From NCBI GenBank assembly GCA_016711205.1, contig JADJTM010000002.1, positions 1,302,001-1,366,000 of the forward strand: a stretch of DNA of 64,000 nt, in the 5' to 3' direction. Shown one piece after another: positions 1 through 7,756 of the stretch. Position 1 is the first letter of the stretch. Every line of letters starts with the position of its first letter. A model generated the notes under the pieces. That model was not told the origin of the DNA. It did not search any database and was given only the letters and a program-made list of their open reading frames with translations. The stretch is from Micropruina sp. GTDB lineage: Bacteria; Actinomycetota; Actinomycetes; Propionibacteriales; Propionibacteriaceae. The translations under genes and the position numbers were made by a program.

Positions 1-1001
1 GGCCGCGCGACGCCGCCCCCGGCTTCGTCGCCGCCGCGATCGGCCTGCTGGCGGCCGTGCTGCTGACCAGGATCGTGGTCGTGGTGCCCCCGGGGGTCGA
101 GGCGCGTCCGCAATCGCTGCCGTGGCTGGTGCTGATGCTCGGCGGGCTGATGCTGGCGGCCGCCCGCGGCCTGTCGGGGCTCGCCGCCGAGTTGCGCAAC
201 CGCACGCTGGGGGTCTGGCACGCCGGGGTGCTGATCCTGACCGGGCTGGTCATCGTGGCGGTCGGTATCGGTGCCGCGTGGTGGGCCTGGGACGCTGCGT
301 CCGGCCTGCGCCGCACCGAATCGGACAGCCTGCCCCCCTTCGTCCGGGTCGCAATGACCTCGGACGCGCCGGTGCGCACCCTGGCCATCGCGCGTGGCGG
401 GGGCGAGATCCGGTGGGCACTTCACGAAGGTGACCTGCCCCGCCTCGGTGAGGACGAGCGCGCCCTGCCCGGCACCCTGGAACCGCAGCGCGGGCTGGCG
501 ACGTCCGTGGTCAACCGGCTGCTGTCCGGCAGCGCCGACAACCAACTCAGCGTCGACCTGGCCCGGCTCGGGGTCGGGTACGTGTGGCTGAAGGGCAGCG
601 ACCCCGACCTGCGCACCGCCGTCGGCAACGTGCCCGGGCTGGGCGTCGGTACCGGCGACGACGACGGCGCGACCTGGCCGGTGCCGAACTCCGGCCGCGC
701 GGTGATCGACGGCGACGGGATCAGCCTCACCGGCGACGGACGCACCGTGGCCGCCGGCTCGCAGACCCGGCGGCTGGTGCTCGCCGAGCCGGCCGACCCG
801 CGCTGGCGGGCGAGCGTCGATGGACGTCCACTGGCGCCGCTCACCCTTGCCGACGGCAGGCAGGCCTTCAGCCTGGGTGTCGAGGCGGGCGTGCTGCAGG
901 TGCGCCTGGACGGTGCCGCGCCGGTCTGGCCCTGGGTGCAGCTCGGCATGGTGGTCGTGCTGGCGATTCTCGCGGCACCGCGCGTGCGGAGCGGCCGATG
1001 A
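1..1001 (+). CDS. C-terminal part of a large membrane glycosyltransferase (partial)
   Basis: The reading frame is open from the left edge, so the start lies outside the window. What remains has hydrophobic segments at the beginning (about positions 30-290), a mainly soluble extracytoplasmic stretch rich in Gly, Asp and Val, and a final membrane segment followed by a basic tail. The neighbours DUF5719, metallopeptidase, DUF3499 and manB are the usual downstream partners of a large actinobacterial GT2-type glycosyltransferase with a multi-membrane C-terminal region, which is why I give this name. The catalytic domain itself is not visible. The stop overlaps the next start (ATGA), indicating translational coupling. 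Confidence 0.6.
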   Translation, partial: PRDAAPGFVAAAIGLLAAVLLTRIVVVVPPGVEARPQSLPWLVLMLGGLMLAAARGLSGLAAELRNRTLGVWHAGVLILTGLVIVAVGIGAAWWAWDAASGLRRTESDSLPPFVRVAMTSDAPVRTLAIARGGGEIRWALHEGDLPRLGEDERALPGTLEPQRGLATSVVNRLLSGSADNQLSVDLARLGVGYVWLKGSDPDLRTAVGNVPGLGVGTGDDDGATWPVPNSGRAVIDGDGISLTGDGRTVAAGSQTRRLVLAEPADPRWRASVDGRPLAPLTLADGRQAFSLGVEAGVLQVRLDGAAPVWPWVQLGMVVVLAILAAPRVRSGR

Positions 1002-2386
1002 ACCGCGCCGTCTGGCCATCCGCCGGGTTGGTCGCCCTGGCGGCCGCGTTCGTGGGGGCATCCGTAGTGCCGGCTCAGGTGCCGTCCGCCGTAGGCACCC
1101 CGGACGATGACCGCGCCCGGGTGGCCGTGGTGTGTCCCACCCTGGCCGGCACCACCGGAATCACCGCGATCGCCGCCGGCTCGCCGCAGGGCAGCCTGGC
1201 CACCGCGCCGCTGGCCCGGCCCGACGAGGTGACGGCGATCAGCGGAACGTTCGCCGTGATCTCGCAGGCCTCTGGACCCACGCTGGTCACCGCACCCAGG
1301 CTGGACGTGTTCTCGGGCACCACCCGCAGCGCCGCCACCGACGGCTCCGATCGGGGCCTGTCGATGATGTCGTGCGACCGTGCGACCGCGTCCCAGTGGT
1401 TCACCGGGGTGCTGTCGGCGCAGACCGGCACCGCCGAGCTCGTGCTGCTCAACGCCGACGCCCAGGACGCCTCGGTCGACGTCACCGTCCACGGCGCCGA
1501 GGGCCGGGTCACCGCGCCCGGCTCGCGCGGCATCATCGTGCCCGCGCACAGTCGCCGGGTGGTGCCGCTCGGACCCCTGTTCACCGCCGAGCAACCCGTC
1601 TCGCTCAAGGTCGCGACCTCAGCGGGCCGGGTCGCGGCGGCCGTCCGGCAGCGCATGCTGAGTGGGGACGCACCCGCCGGCAGTGAGTGGTTGCCGCCGA
1701 GCGCCGACCCGGCGACCGCCGTGGTGATCCCGGGCCTGCCGGCGGGCAAGGGCACCCGCGACCTGGTGGTGGTCAACCCCGGGGATCGCACCGCGAGCGT
1801 CACCCTGCAGGTGCTCGGCGCGGACGGGCCCACGGCCGTCCCCGGCTTCGAGACGCTCGACCTGCCGCCGGGCACCACGCGCTCGATCCCGCTGGCGGGT
1901 GCGCTGGCGCTGGCGCCGGTCGGCCTGCGACTGGCCTCCGAGCAGAAGATCACCGCGAGCGTGCTCAGCACCAACGGACGCGGTGCCGCCGCGATCGACC
2001 TCTCGACGCAGATCGCCACGCCGGGGTTGACCGGTCCGGGCGTGCTGGCGCTCTCGCCCGGTGGTGCGGTGTCGCCGGTGCTGCACCTGGCCAGTGGTGC
2101 CGCCGACCCGGTGGCGGTCCGGGTGCTGGTGACCGATGCGGCCGGCCGCAGCCTGCTCGACAGCACGGTGACCGTGCCCGGTTTCGCCGACAGCACCGTG
2201 ACGCTGCCGAAGGCGAGCGCCGCCCTGGTCAGCGTCGAACCCGCGGCCGCCGGCATCGTGCACGCATCGGTGGCCGTGCAGGCAGACCTGGACGATGTCG
2301 TGGGGGTCGCCTCACTCGCAGTGCTGCCCGGGGCGGCGGCCGCGACCCTGCCCCCGATCCGTCAGGATCCGCGGGTGGGGTCGTAG
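998..2386 (+). CDS. DUF5719 family secreted protein
   Basis: A 462-residue protein starting at the ATG that overlaps the previous stop. The first 25 or so residues form an uncleaved anchor or signal peptide (MNRAVWPSAGLVALAAAFVG), followed by Val/Thr/Ala-rich beta-sheet-like repeats with no visible catalytic motif. Content and position directly after the envelope glycosyltransferase match DUF5719, an exported actinobacterial family of unknown function. The overlap suggests the two products are made together. An extracytoplasmic role linked to the glycosyltransferase is inference. Two copies of a 105-bp repeat follow directly downstream. Confidence 0.75.
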   Translation: MNRAVWPSAGLVALAAAFVGASVVPAQVPSAVGTPDDDRARVAVVCPTLAGTTGITAIAAGSPQGSLATAPLARPDEVTAISGTFAVISQASGPTLVTAPRLDVFSGTTRSAATDGSDRGLSMMSCDRATASQWFTGVLSAQTGTAELVLLNADAQDASVDVTVHGAEGRVTAPGSRGIIVPAHSRRVVPLGPLFTAEQPVSLKVATSAGRVAAAVRQRMLSGDAPAGSEWLPPSADPATAVVIPGLPAGKGTRDLVVVNPGDRTASVTLQVLGADGPTAVPGFETLDLPPGTTRSIPLAGALALAPVGLRLASEQKITASVLSTNGRGAAAIDLSTQIATPGLTGPGVLALSPGGAVSPVLHLASGAADPVAVRVLVTDAAGRSLLDSTVTVPGFADSTVTLPKASAALVSVEPAAAGIVHASVAVQADLDDVVGVASLAVLPGAAAATLPPIRQDPRVGS

Positions 2387-2402
2387 CCCGGTGCCAGGGC
2401 CA

Positions 2403-2508
2403 GTTCTCGTTGTCCGCAACGGTGCCTGTTGTCGGGTTGGGTGCCTGTTGTCGGGTTATGACGCGAAAGTGTGTGCCGAAGGTGACAGCGTGTACCGCTG
2501 CTGAGAAC
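2403..2508 (+). repeat. 105-bp palindromic repeat, copy A
   Basis: Starts with GTTCTC and ends with GAGAAC. Contains GCAACGGTGCC, TGTCGGGT, a degenerate central palindrome (GGGTTATGACGCGAAAG) and CCGAAGGTGACA. It shares these blocks, in order, with copies at 2562, 3775 and 7757 (the last inverted). It lies between the convergent 3' ends of the DUF5719 and AbiEi-DUF559 genes. Confidence 0.85.
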
Positions 2509-2561
2509 GCATCCGGCGCGCAGCGATCGGCGGACGGGTGTGGACGGACGGCGCCGGGCCA

Positions 2562-2668
2562 GTTTCTCGTTGTCCGCAACGGTGCCTGTTGTCGGGTTGG
2601 GTGCGTGTTGTCGGGTTATGACGCGAAAGTGTGTGCCGAAGGTGACAGCGTGTACCGCTGCTGAGAAC
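2562..2668 (+). repeat. 105-bp palindromic repeat, copy B
   Basis: A near-identical direct repeat of copy A, about 160 bp downstream, with one extra T in the left terminal block (GTTTCTC) and very few substitutions. The close similarity to A suggests recent local duplication. The roughly 50 bp between the copies is not repeated. Confidence 0.85.
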
Positions 2669-2716
2669 GCGTCGGCTGCGCACCAATCAGCTGGGCGTCC
2701 GTCCGGTGCGACTGGC

Positions 2717-3601
2717 TCACCCGGCGAGCGCTGAGAAGCGACGATCCATCTCGACCGCGTTCCGAACGCGCAGGGCAAGCGTCGAGCGCTCGTCCAATAG
2801 TTCGGTGGTGACCCGGACGACCTGCCAGTTCAGCGCGCGAAGGTCGTCCTCACGCACCTTCTCGCGCACCGATGCCCCGGGCTCGTCGTATTTGCCCTTG
2901 CCGTCGCACTCCACCAGCACGCGGGTGCCCTTCAAGCGGCCATCGACTCGGTGAGGTGTGCCGGGCACCTCGAACTGCGGCTGCATCGTCCAACCCCAGC
3001 AATCGAGTACATACGTGGTGCGTGACTCCAGCGGCGACTCGTGCAGGTCATCACACAGCCGCCGGACCACCCGAAGGTGAGCCCGGCCGGCGTGCGCTTC
3101 GAGCGCTTTCGCCCAGTGGTCGAAGTCGCGGAGGCGGACGGTCTTGTTGCGCAGCGCGTGGTCAAGTGCCATCAGCCCCGACACCGGGCAGAACAGCGCC
3201 GTCTGCGCCACGACCAGCGCAGGGTCACAGCTGGCGGCGTCGCCAACCCGCTGGTGAATCACCACACCTGCACGGTTCTGAGCCAGACCCGGCCCGGTGC
3301 GCATCAGATGCACTCGCGTCCAGTCGGGACGGTGCACGGGCAGTCGCAACAGCGCCGCGCCCGAATGATGACTGGCGACGGTGCCCGGATGATCGCGCAA
3401 CTCGGCCAGTACCCGCAGCCGATGCTGATCGGCGGCGTGCTCGCCCACGACATTGGTGTACCAGCCACGTTTGAGCCGGATCACCTTGCCATCGGAGATC
3501 GCGCGGCGAAGGTCGCTCGGGGCGACGCCGCGCTCGCGCAGTTGCTTGGTGTTGAAGACCGACACCAGGGACAGTTCAGCCGGAAACATGTGCACCAGCA
3601 T
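2717..3601 (-). CDS. AbiEi-type antitoxin domain / DUF559 nuclease-like protein
   Basis: A 294-residue protein. The N-terminal third (FNTKQLRERGVAPSDLRRAI, then basic GKVIRLKRGWY) resembles the winged-helix AbiEi antitoxin-like domain. The C-terminal third contains RVLVECDGKGKY and WQVVRVTTELL, the pattern of DUF559, a VSR/restriction-endonuclease-like fold with an acidic catalytic core. Such proteins are common in actinobacteria, usually alone without an AbiEii toxin, as here, and their role is unknown. I chose the ATG at 3601 (MLVHMFPAEL); an upstream ATG at 3670 and one at 3589 are alternatives. It interrupts an otherwise conserved envelope locus and has repeats on both sides, suggesting acquisition by transfer. 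Confidence 0.75.
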   Translation of the reverse strand: MLVHMFPAELSLVSVFNTKQLRERGVAPSDLRRAISDGKVIRLKRGWYTNVVGEHAADQHRLRVLAELRDHPGTVASHHSGAALLRLPVHRPDWTRVHLMRTGPGLAQNRAGVVIHQRVGDAASCDPALVVAQTALFCPVSGLMALDHALRNKTVRLRDFDHWAKALEAHAGRAHLRVVRRLCDDLHESPLESRTTYVLDCWGWTMQPQFEVPGTPHRVDGRLKGTRVLVECDGKGKYDEPGASVREKVREDDLRALNWQVVRVTTELLDERSTLALRVRNAVEMDRRFSALAG

Positions 3602-3641
3602 CGGTCCGAATTCGGCCGAACTGGACGGTGGCGCAACAATT

Positions 3642-3650
3642 TGTGGATAA
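3642..3650 (-). promoter_or_regulatory. perfect DnaA-box sequence
   Basis: On the minus strand this reads TTATCCACA, the consensus DnaA box. It lies about 40 nt upstream of the chosen start of the AbiEi-DUF559 gene. No second box is evident nearby, so this is not an origin. It may be a chance match, a DnaA-regulated promoter site or an insertion mark. Confidence 0.5.
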
Positions 3651-3774
3651 CTCCGGGAGTTGGCGGGCACCGGTAGTGCTCCGTTCTGGGCGCCCGACCT
3701 CGTTGCTCAAGGCGTGTCGGGGTCCACTCGGCGTCCAGGGCTCGCGGCGAGATCAGCCCATCCCGGGAGGTATC

Positions 3775-3877
3775 CGTTCTCAGCAACGGTGCACGCTGTC
3801 GGGTCCGGTGCACGTTGTCGCGTTATAACGCGAAAGTGCGCACCGAAGGTGACAACGTGGACCGTTGCGGAGAACGG
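3775..3877 (+). repeat. 105-bp palindromic repeat, copy C (most complete)
   Basis: Terminal inverted repeats CCGTTCTCAGCAACGGT and ACCGTTGCGGAGAACGG enclose a perfect central palindrome, TCGCGTTATAACGCGA (3818-3833). Blocks between them also pair (GTGCAC, CCGAAGGTGACAACG). A further partial right half follows at about 3896-3936, repeating the CCGAAGGTGACAACG and TTGCGGAGAACG blocks. The structure looks like a non-coding palindromic mobile repeat. Confidence 0.85.
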
Positions 3878-3895
3878 GGAACGCCTTGGACGTAC

Positions 3896-3936
3896 GGTGC
3901 ACCGAAGGTGACAACGTGAACGGTTGCGGAGAACGC
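3896..3936 (+). repeat. truncated right half of the 105-bp repeat
   Basis: Repeats the terminal 40 bp of copy C (GTGCACCGAAGGTGACAACG, then GTTGCGGAGAACG) in direct orientation about 20 bp after copy C ends. It looks like a partial duplication. Confidence 0.7.
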
Positions 3937-3966
3937 GGCACATCTTGGAGCTGCCGTGCCACGGGC

Positions 3967-4036
3967 ACTCTGCTGCCTGAATGTGCACTCTGCTGCCCGC
4001 AGAAAGGCAGCACAGACGTGCCGAAGGCAGCAGAGT
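3967..4036. repeat. double-palindrome repeat (ACTCTGCTGCC family), copy 1
   Basis: Two direct ACTCTGCTGCC blocks at 3967 and 3987 are followed by two inverted blocks at 4006 (degenerate, GGCAGCACAGA) and 4026 (GGCAGCAGAGT). Offsets are 0, 20, 39 and 59 nt, exactly as in the copy at 15707. It begins 13 nt beyond the stop of the minus-strand metallopeptidase gene, so it could act as a terminator. Confidence 0.85.
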
Positions 4037-4048
4037 GAGCCCGACGTC

Positions 4049-4495
4049 CTAGTCCCAGTCCTCGTCCGCCGCCCAGCCCTCGGGGTCGAGTTCCTCCATC
4101 GGGATCTCGGTCAGCGCGTGCAACTGCTCGACCAGCGTGCGGAACACCAGAATGCGCAGCCCCTTGCGGGTGCGCGCCCGGTGTTCCAGCGGACGCCGGT
4201 ACAGCACCACCTGCCCATGCGCCGGCGGCACCGGGCCGATGGCCGCCGCGAGCGGCACCCGGTCGCGACTCCACGGACCGGCCATCACGGGCACGTCCTC
4301 GACGCCCACGTCGATGCCGGTCAGCGCCCGCGGGCAGGACGACGACACCCGGGCCAGCGCCGCGCTGACGCAGGCGGTGAAGAACTCGGCCCGGTGCGGA
4401 CGGCTACGCAACGGCACCGGCGCACCGGTGAACGCATTGGGCAAGGCCAGGGGACCGCGCAGTCCGCGGCCGTGTCGCTCCCTGCGGTGTGCCAT
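4049..4495 (-). CDS. metallopeptidase-family protein (zincin-like, apparently without HExxH)
   Basis: A 148-residue protein. Its C-terminal half (RPLEHRARTRKGLRILVFR, then a segment ending EELDPEGW) matches the small metallopeptidase family usually encoded beside DUF3499 and DUF5719 in actinobacteria. Where the zincin motif HExxH would sit, I read RTLVEQLHAL, which lacks the first His-Glu pair, so catalysis by a standard zinc site is doubtful. The start at 4495 is supported by a -10-like TAGGGT 7 nt upstream (minus strand), giving a possible leaderless mRNA. It is transcribed divergently from DUF3499. Confidence 0.7.
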   Translation of the reverse strand: MAHRRERHGRGLRGPLALPNAFTGAPVPLRSRPHRAEFFTACVSAALARVSSSCPRALTGIDVGVEDVPVMAGPWSRDRVPLAAAIGPVPPAHGQVVLYRRPLEHRARTRKGLRILVFRTLVEQLHALTEIPMEELDPEGWAADEDWD

Positions 4496-4502
4496 GCGCC
4501 CA

Positions 4503-4526
4503 ACCCTAGGGCCAAGCCGGTAATGT
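4503..4526. promoter_or_regulatory. divergent pair of leaderless -10 elements
   Basis: TAGGGT on the minus strand (4508-4503) ends 7 nt before the metallopeptidase ATG. TAATGT on the plus strand (4521-4526) ends 7 nt before the DUF3499 GTG. With transcription starting about 7 nt after a -10 box, both mRNAs would begin at or near the start codon. Neither gene has a convincing ribosome-binding site. Confidence 0.55.
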
Positions 4527-4533
4527 CGCGCCG

Positions 4534-4878
4534 GTGAAGTCACGGTCGTGTTCGCGCGCAGGGTGCTCCGCCCGTGGTATCGCCACCCTCACCTACGCCT
4601 ACGCCGACTCGACCGCCGTGCTCGGCCCGCTGGGGCTGCGCTCCGAACCGGGCTGCTACGACCTGTGCGCCGCGCACAGCGCGCGGCTGTCGGTGCCCCG
4701 CGGGTGGGAGGTGATCCGGCTACCCGCCTCGGACGCCGACACCGGACCGTCCACCGACGACCTGCTGGCGCTCGCACAGGCCGTCCGGGTGGCGGGGCTG
4801 GGGGTCGAGGCCGAGGTGCGTCCCGAGCCGGTGGTCACCCGCCGAAAAGGCCACCTGGCCGTGATCGCCGACAACTGA
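4534..4878 (+). CDS. DUF3499 family protein
   Basis: A 114-residue protein starting at GTG. The N-terminus has a Cys-rich arrangement (CSRAGC, later CYDLCAAHSARLSVPRGWEV) typical of DUF3499, a small actinobacterial family of unknown function; the spaced cysteines and histidine suggest metal binding. The C-terminus is basic (RRKGHLAVIADN). It lies between the metallopeptidase and manB, its usual place. The next gene has its own -10 element. Confidence 0.85.
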   Translation: MKSRSCSRAGCSARGIATLTYAYADSTAVLGPLGLRSEPGCYDLCAAHSARLSVPRGWEVIRLPASDADTGPSTDDLLALAQAVRVAGLGVEAEVRPEPVVTRRKGHLAVIADN

Positions 4879-5061
4879 CGTTCCCCTGCCCGGCCGATCC
4901 GGCGACCAGGGTCGCCCCCACCCGAGCCGGTGGCCAGGTCACCCCGACTCGCCGCACCGACGCCGTCGTCCCCCAGACCTGCCGCACCGACGGTGCCGTC
5001 CCCTTGCCCGCCGCACCGCCGCCCCTGCCGCCGCCTTTGACGAACTGTCCGCCCGCACCAC

Positions 5062-5067
5062 TAGGCT
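5062..5067 (+). promoter_or_regulatory. -10 element of manB
   Basis: TAGGCT ends 6 nt before the GTG start of manB, which has no upstream Shine-Dalgarno sequence. This suggests a leaderless transcript. Confidence 0.45.
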
Positions 5068-5073
5068 TCGGAC

Positions 5074-6435
5074 GTGCTGACCCCGTCCATCTTCAAGGCC
5101 AACGACATTCGTGGCATCGTCACCGGTGACGACCCCGAATGGAACGCCGAGGGGGCACGCGCGCTCGGTGCGGCCTTCGTCGAGGTGCTGGGGCTCGCCC
5201 GCGGCGCATTCGTGCTGGGCCGCGACATGCGCACCAGCGGTCCCGAACTCTCGCAGGCGTTCATCGCCGGCGCCACCGCTCATGGCGCCGACGTGATCGA
5301 CATCGGTCTGGCCAGCACCGATGAGCTGTGGTTCGCCTCCGGCCGGCTGGACGTGCCCGGCGTCCAACTCACCGCCTCACACAACCCGGCCGCCTACAAC
5401 GGGCTCAAGTTCTGCCTCGCCCAGGCGGCGCCGATCGACTCCGCGCTGCTCACCGAAATCGCGCGGGTGGCGATGGGTCCGCCGATCGAGCCGACGATCC
5501 GCCCAGGGGTCTGCCGTGAGGTCGATCTGCTGACCGATTACGCCGCCCACCTGCACGCCCTCGTCCCGCTGCAGGGCCTGCGGCGGCTCACCGTCGTCTA
5601 CGACTGCGGCAACGGCATGGCCGGCCACACGGCGCCCGCCGTGCTCGACCCGCTCAACCTCGAGCTGATCGGCCTGTTCACCGAGCTGGACGGTTCGTTC
5701 CCGAACCATCCGCCCAACCCGCTCGAACCGCAGAACCTGCTGGACGCCCAGGCGGCCGTCCGCGAGCACGGGGCCGATGTCGGGCTGGTGTTCGACGGCG
5801 ACGCCGACCGCTGCTTCATCATCGACGAGCGCGGCGAGGTGGTCAGCCCGTCCTTGATCACCGCACTGATCGCGCAGCAGGAACTCGCTCGTGAGCCGGG
5901 CGGCACGATCGTGATCAACACGATCACCTCGCGGGCGGTCAATCAGGTGGTGGCCGATGCCGGCGGACGGCTGGTGATCAGCAAGGTCGGGCACACCTCG
6001 GTGAAGGCACTGATGGCGCAGCACGACGCCATCTTCGGCGGCGAACACTCCGCCCACTACTACTTTCGTGACTTCTGGGGTGCTGACACCGGCATGCTGG
6101 CGGCGTTGCACGTGCTGGCCCAGCTCGGTCGCAGCACCGGCACCATGTCGCAACTGGTCGCCGAACTGCCGTCTTTCGCGGCCTCCGGTGAACTCAACTC
6201 CACCGTCGCCGACGCGCCCGCCACCATGGACGGGGTGGCCGCCGCCTTCGCCGGCCGCGGCGTCCACGATCGCTCCGACGGGCTGACGATCGAAACCGAC
6301 GACTGGTGGGTGAACGTCCGGCCGTCCAACACCGAACCGCTGCTGCGGCTCAACGTCGAGGCCCGCACGCCCGAGCTGATGGCGTCCCTGCGCGATGAAG
6401 CCCTGGCCGTCATTCGAGGAGGAAACGATGCCTGA
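5074..6435 (+). CDS. manB: phosphomannomutase/phosphoglucomutase
   Basis: A 453-residue alpha-D-phosphohexomutase that interconverts the 6- and 1-phosphates of mannose or glucose, supplying GDP-mannose or UDP-glucose pathways. The four family signatures are present in order: the phosphoserine loop TASHNPAAYNG, the metal loop DGDADRCF, the sugar-binding GGEHSAHYYF, and the phosphate-binding RPSNTEPLLRL. It starts at GTG with KANDIRG close behind, as in the family. The overlapping Trm112 gene and the SIS gene complete a conserved three-gene unit. I cannot tell from sequence which hexose is preferred. Confidence 0.92.
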   Translation: MLTPSIFKANDIRGIVTGDDPEWNAEGARALGAAFVEVLGLARGAFVLGRDMRTSGPELSQAFIAGATAHGADVIDIGLASTDELWFASGRLDVPGVQLTASHNPAAYNGLKFCLAQAAPIDSALLTEIARVAMGPPIEPTIRPGVCREVDLLTDYAAHLHALVPLQGLRRLTVVYDCGNGMAGHTAPAVLDPLNLELIGLFTELDGSFPNHPPNPLEPQNLLDAQAAVREHGADVGLVFDGDADRCFIIDERGEVVSPSLITALIAQQELAREPGGTIVINTITSRAVNQVVADAGGRLVISKVGHTSVKALMAQHDAIFGGEHSAHYYFRDFWGADTGMLAALHVLAQLGRSTGTMSQLVAELPSFAASGELNSTVADAPATMDGVAAAFAGRGVHDRSDGLTIETDDWWVNVRPSNTEPLLRLNVEARTPELMASLRDEALAVIRGGNDA

Positions 6436-6613
6436 CCTGACCCATGACGTGCTCGAACTGCTGGTCTGCCCGGCCTGCCACAGCGCGTTCACCTGGGACT
6501 ACGAGGCGTCCGAACTGGTCTGCACCGGCGCCGACTGCGGCCTGGCCTACCCGTTGCGCGGCGGCATTCCGATCCTGCTGATCGACGAGGCCCGCCGCCC
6601 GGCTCGGGGTTGA
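6428..6613 (+). CDS. Trm112 family protein
   Basis: A 61-residue zinc-ribbon-like protein with the pairs CPAC and CTGADC and the family sequence LVCPACHS near the start. Trm112-like proteins activate methyltransferases; the bacterial partner is mostly unknown. The ATG overlaps the end of manB by 8 nt and is preceded by a strong GAGGAGG site inside manB, so the start is well supported. It is co-transcribed with manB and the SIS gene. Confidence 0.9.
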   Translation: MPDLTHDVLELLVCPACHSAFTWDYEASELVCTGADCGLAYPLRGGIPILLIDEARRPARG

Positions 6614-6617
6614 GGCC

Positions 6618-7631
6618 ATGTTCGACTTCGACGATTCCCGGCTCGAGAGCCCCGAGGTGCTGGCCGACGCCGCCCCGCTGCTGATGAACCTGGCCTCGTG
6701 CGGTGCCCGGGTCCGCCGTGAGGCGGCCGTCGCCGAGACGCCGCTCGATGCCTTGTCCGACACGGATCGTCCCCGTGCGGTGATCGCCTACGGGCCCGAG
6801 GCGCGGCTGCTGCGCTCGGTGCTCGAACCGGTCTGTCCGGTGCCGTTCGTCGCCTGGCCCTCGCTGGGCCTGCCCGGCTGGGTGGGCCCGCTCGATGTGG
6901 TGCTGCTGATCGGACGCCGGGGGCCGGGCAGTCTCGCGGTTGCTCACGAGGCGGTTCGCCGCGGCGCCCGGCTGCTCGCCGTGTGTCCGCCCGACTCACC
7001 GCTGGCTCAGCAGGCCGCCTCCCGATCCACCACGTTGCTGCCGGTCAGCACCGGCGATCCGCTGGCGGCCGCCGTCGTCGCGCTGGTCGCCCTGCACCGG
7101 CTCGGCCTGGGCCCCTACACCAACCCCGAGGCGATCGCCACCGCCATGGACCTGGTTGCCGAGAACTGTTCTGCCCGCACCGACGTGTCGGTCAATCCGG
7201 GCAAGGCCATGGCCCTCGACCTGGCCGACGCCTCGCCCCTGGTCTGGGGCGGTTCGGTGCTCTCGGCGCGGGCCAGCCGGCGCATCGTGGAGGCCCTGCG
7301 GCTGGCGTCCGGACGCATCGGGTTGTCGGCCGATTCCGCCGACCTGGTCGGGCTGATCCAGCAAGCGGCCCCCCGTGACCCGTTCGCCGACCCCTTCGAT
7401 GAGGGCGTGGACGAGCGGCGTCCCGGCCTGGTGCTGGTCGACGACGGGCTGGACGACGAGGCTTCGGCCGAGGCCCGGGAACGCCTGCACCTCACCGCCG
7501 AGGCGGTCGACATCCGCGTCACCCGGCTGACCGCCACCACCGATTCCGTGATGGAGCGCTACGCCACCCTGCTGCTCACCGGCCTGTTCGGCGCCGCCTA
7601 CCTGCAGATCGGGCTGGGACGCGTCGGCTGA
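6618..7631 (+). CDS. SIS-domain phosphosugar-isomerase-like protein
   Basis: A 337-residue cytosolic protein beginning 4 nt after Trm112. It has the alternating hydrophobic strands of a SIS fold (for example VVLLIGRRGPGSLAVAHEAV at about residues 93-112, and a second half from SPLVWGGSVL). This resembles the actinobacterial bifunctional phosphoglucose/phosphomannose-isomerase-related protein found next to manB. An isomerase role feeding manB is likely from context, but active-site residues are not clear. The last codons (YLQIGLGRVG) form the first unit of a tandem repeat that continues downstream. Confidence 0.75.
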   Translation: MFDFDDSRLESPEVLADAAPLLMNLASCGARVRREAAVAETPLDALSDTDRPRAVIAYGPEARLLRSVLEPVCPVPFVAWPSLGLPGWVGPLDVVLLIGRRGPGSLAVAHEAVRRGARLLAVCPPDSPLAQQAASRSTTLLPVSTGDPLAAAVVALVALHRLGLGPYTNPEAIATAMDLVAENCSARTDVSVNPGKAMALDLADASPLVWGGSVLSARASRRIVEALRLASGRIGLSADSADLVGLIQQAAPRDPFADPFDEGVDERRPGLVLVDDGLDDEASAEARERLHLTAEAVDIRVTRLTATTDSVMERYATLLLTGLFGAAYLQIGLGRVG

Positions 7632-7750
7632 CTGTGCAGATCGGCCTGGACGCGTCGGGTAGTTGCAGATCGGCCTGGGACGCGTCCGGTTAGCTGCGGA
7701 TCGGCCTGGACGCGGCGCCTACTTGGCAGGCCTGGGTGCGTCCCGGTAGT
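7603..7750 (+). repeat. about five tandem ~30-bp units derived from the SIS gene 3' end
   Basis: Units begin at 7603, 7635, 7664, 7695 and 7724 with TGCAGATCGG-like sequence, then CCTGGACGCGTC, and end in TGA or TAG-like triplets. Lengths are 32, 29, 31, 29 and about 27 nt. The first unit contains the native stop codon of the SIS gene; the others lie outside it and have diverged. Confidence 0.8.
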
Positions 7751-7756
7751 TACCCG

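Noticed and set aside
2717..3601. A complete type IV toxin-antitoxin system
   Set aside because: Only the antitoxin-like domain with DUF559 is present. No AbiEii-type nucleotidyltransferase toxin is found on either side.
3642..3650. Replication origin suggested by a DnaA box
   Set aside because: A single box, no AT-rich unwinding region, and no dnaA or dnaN nearby.
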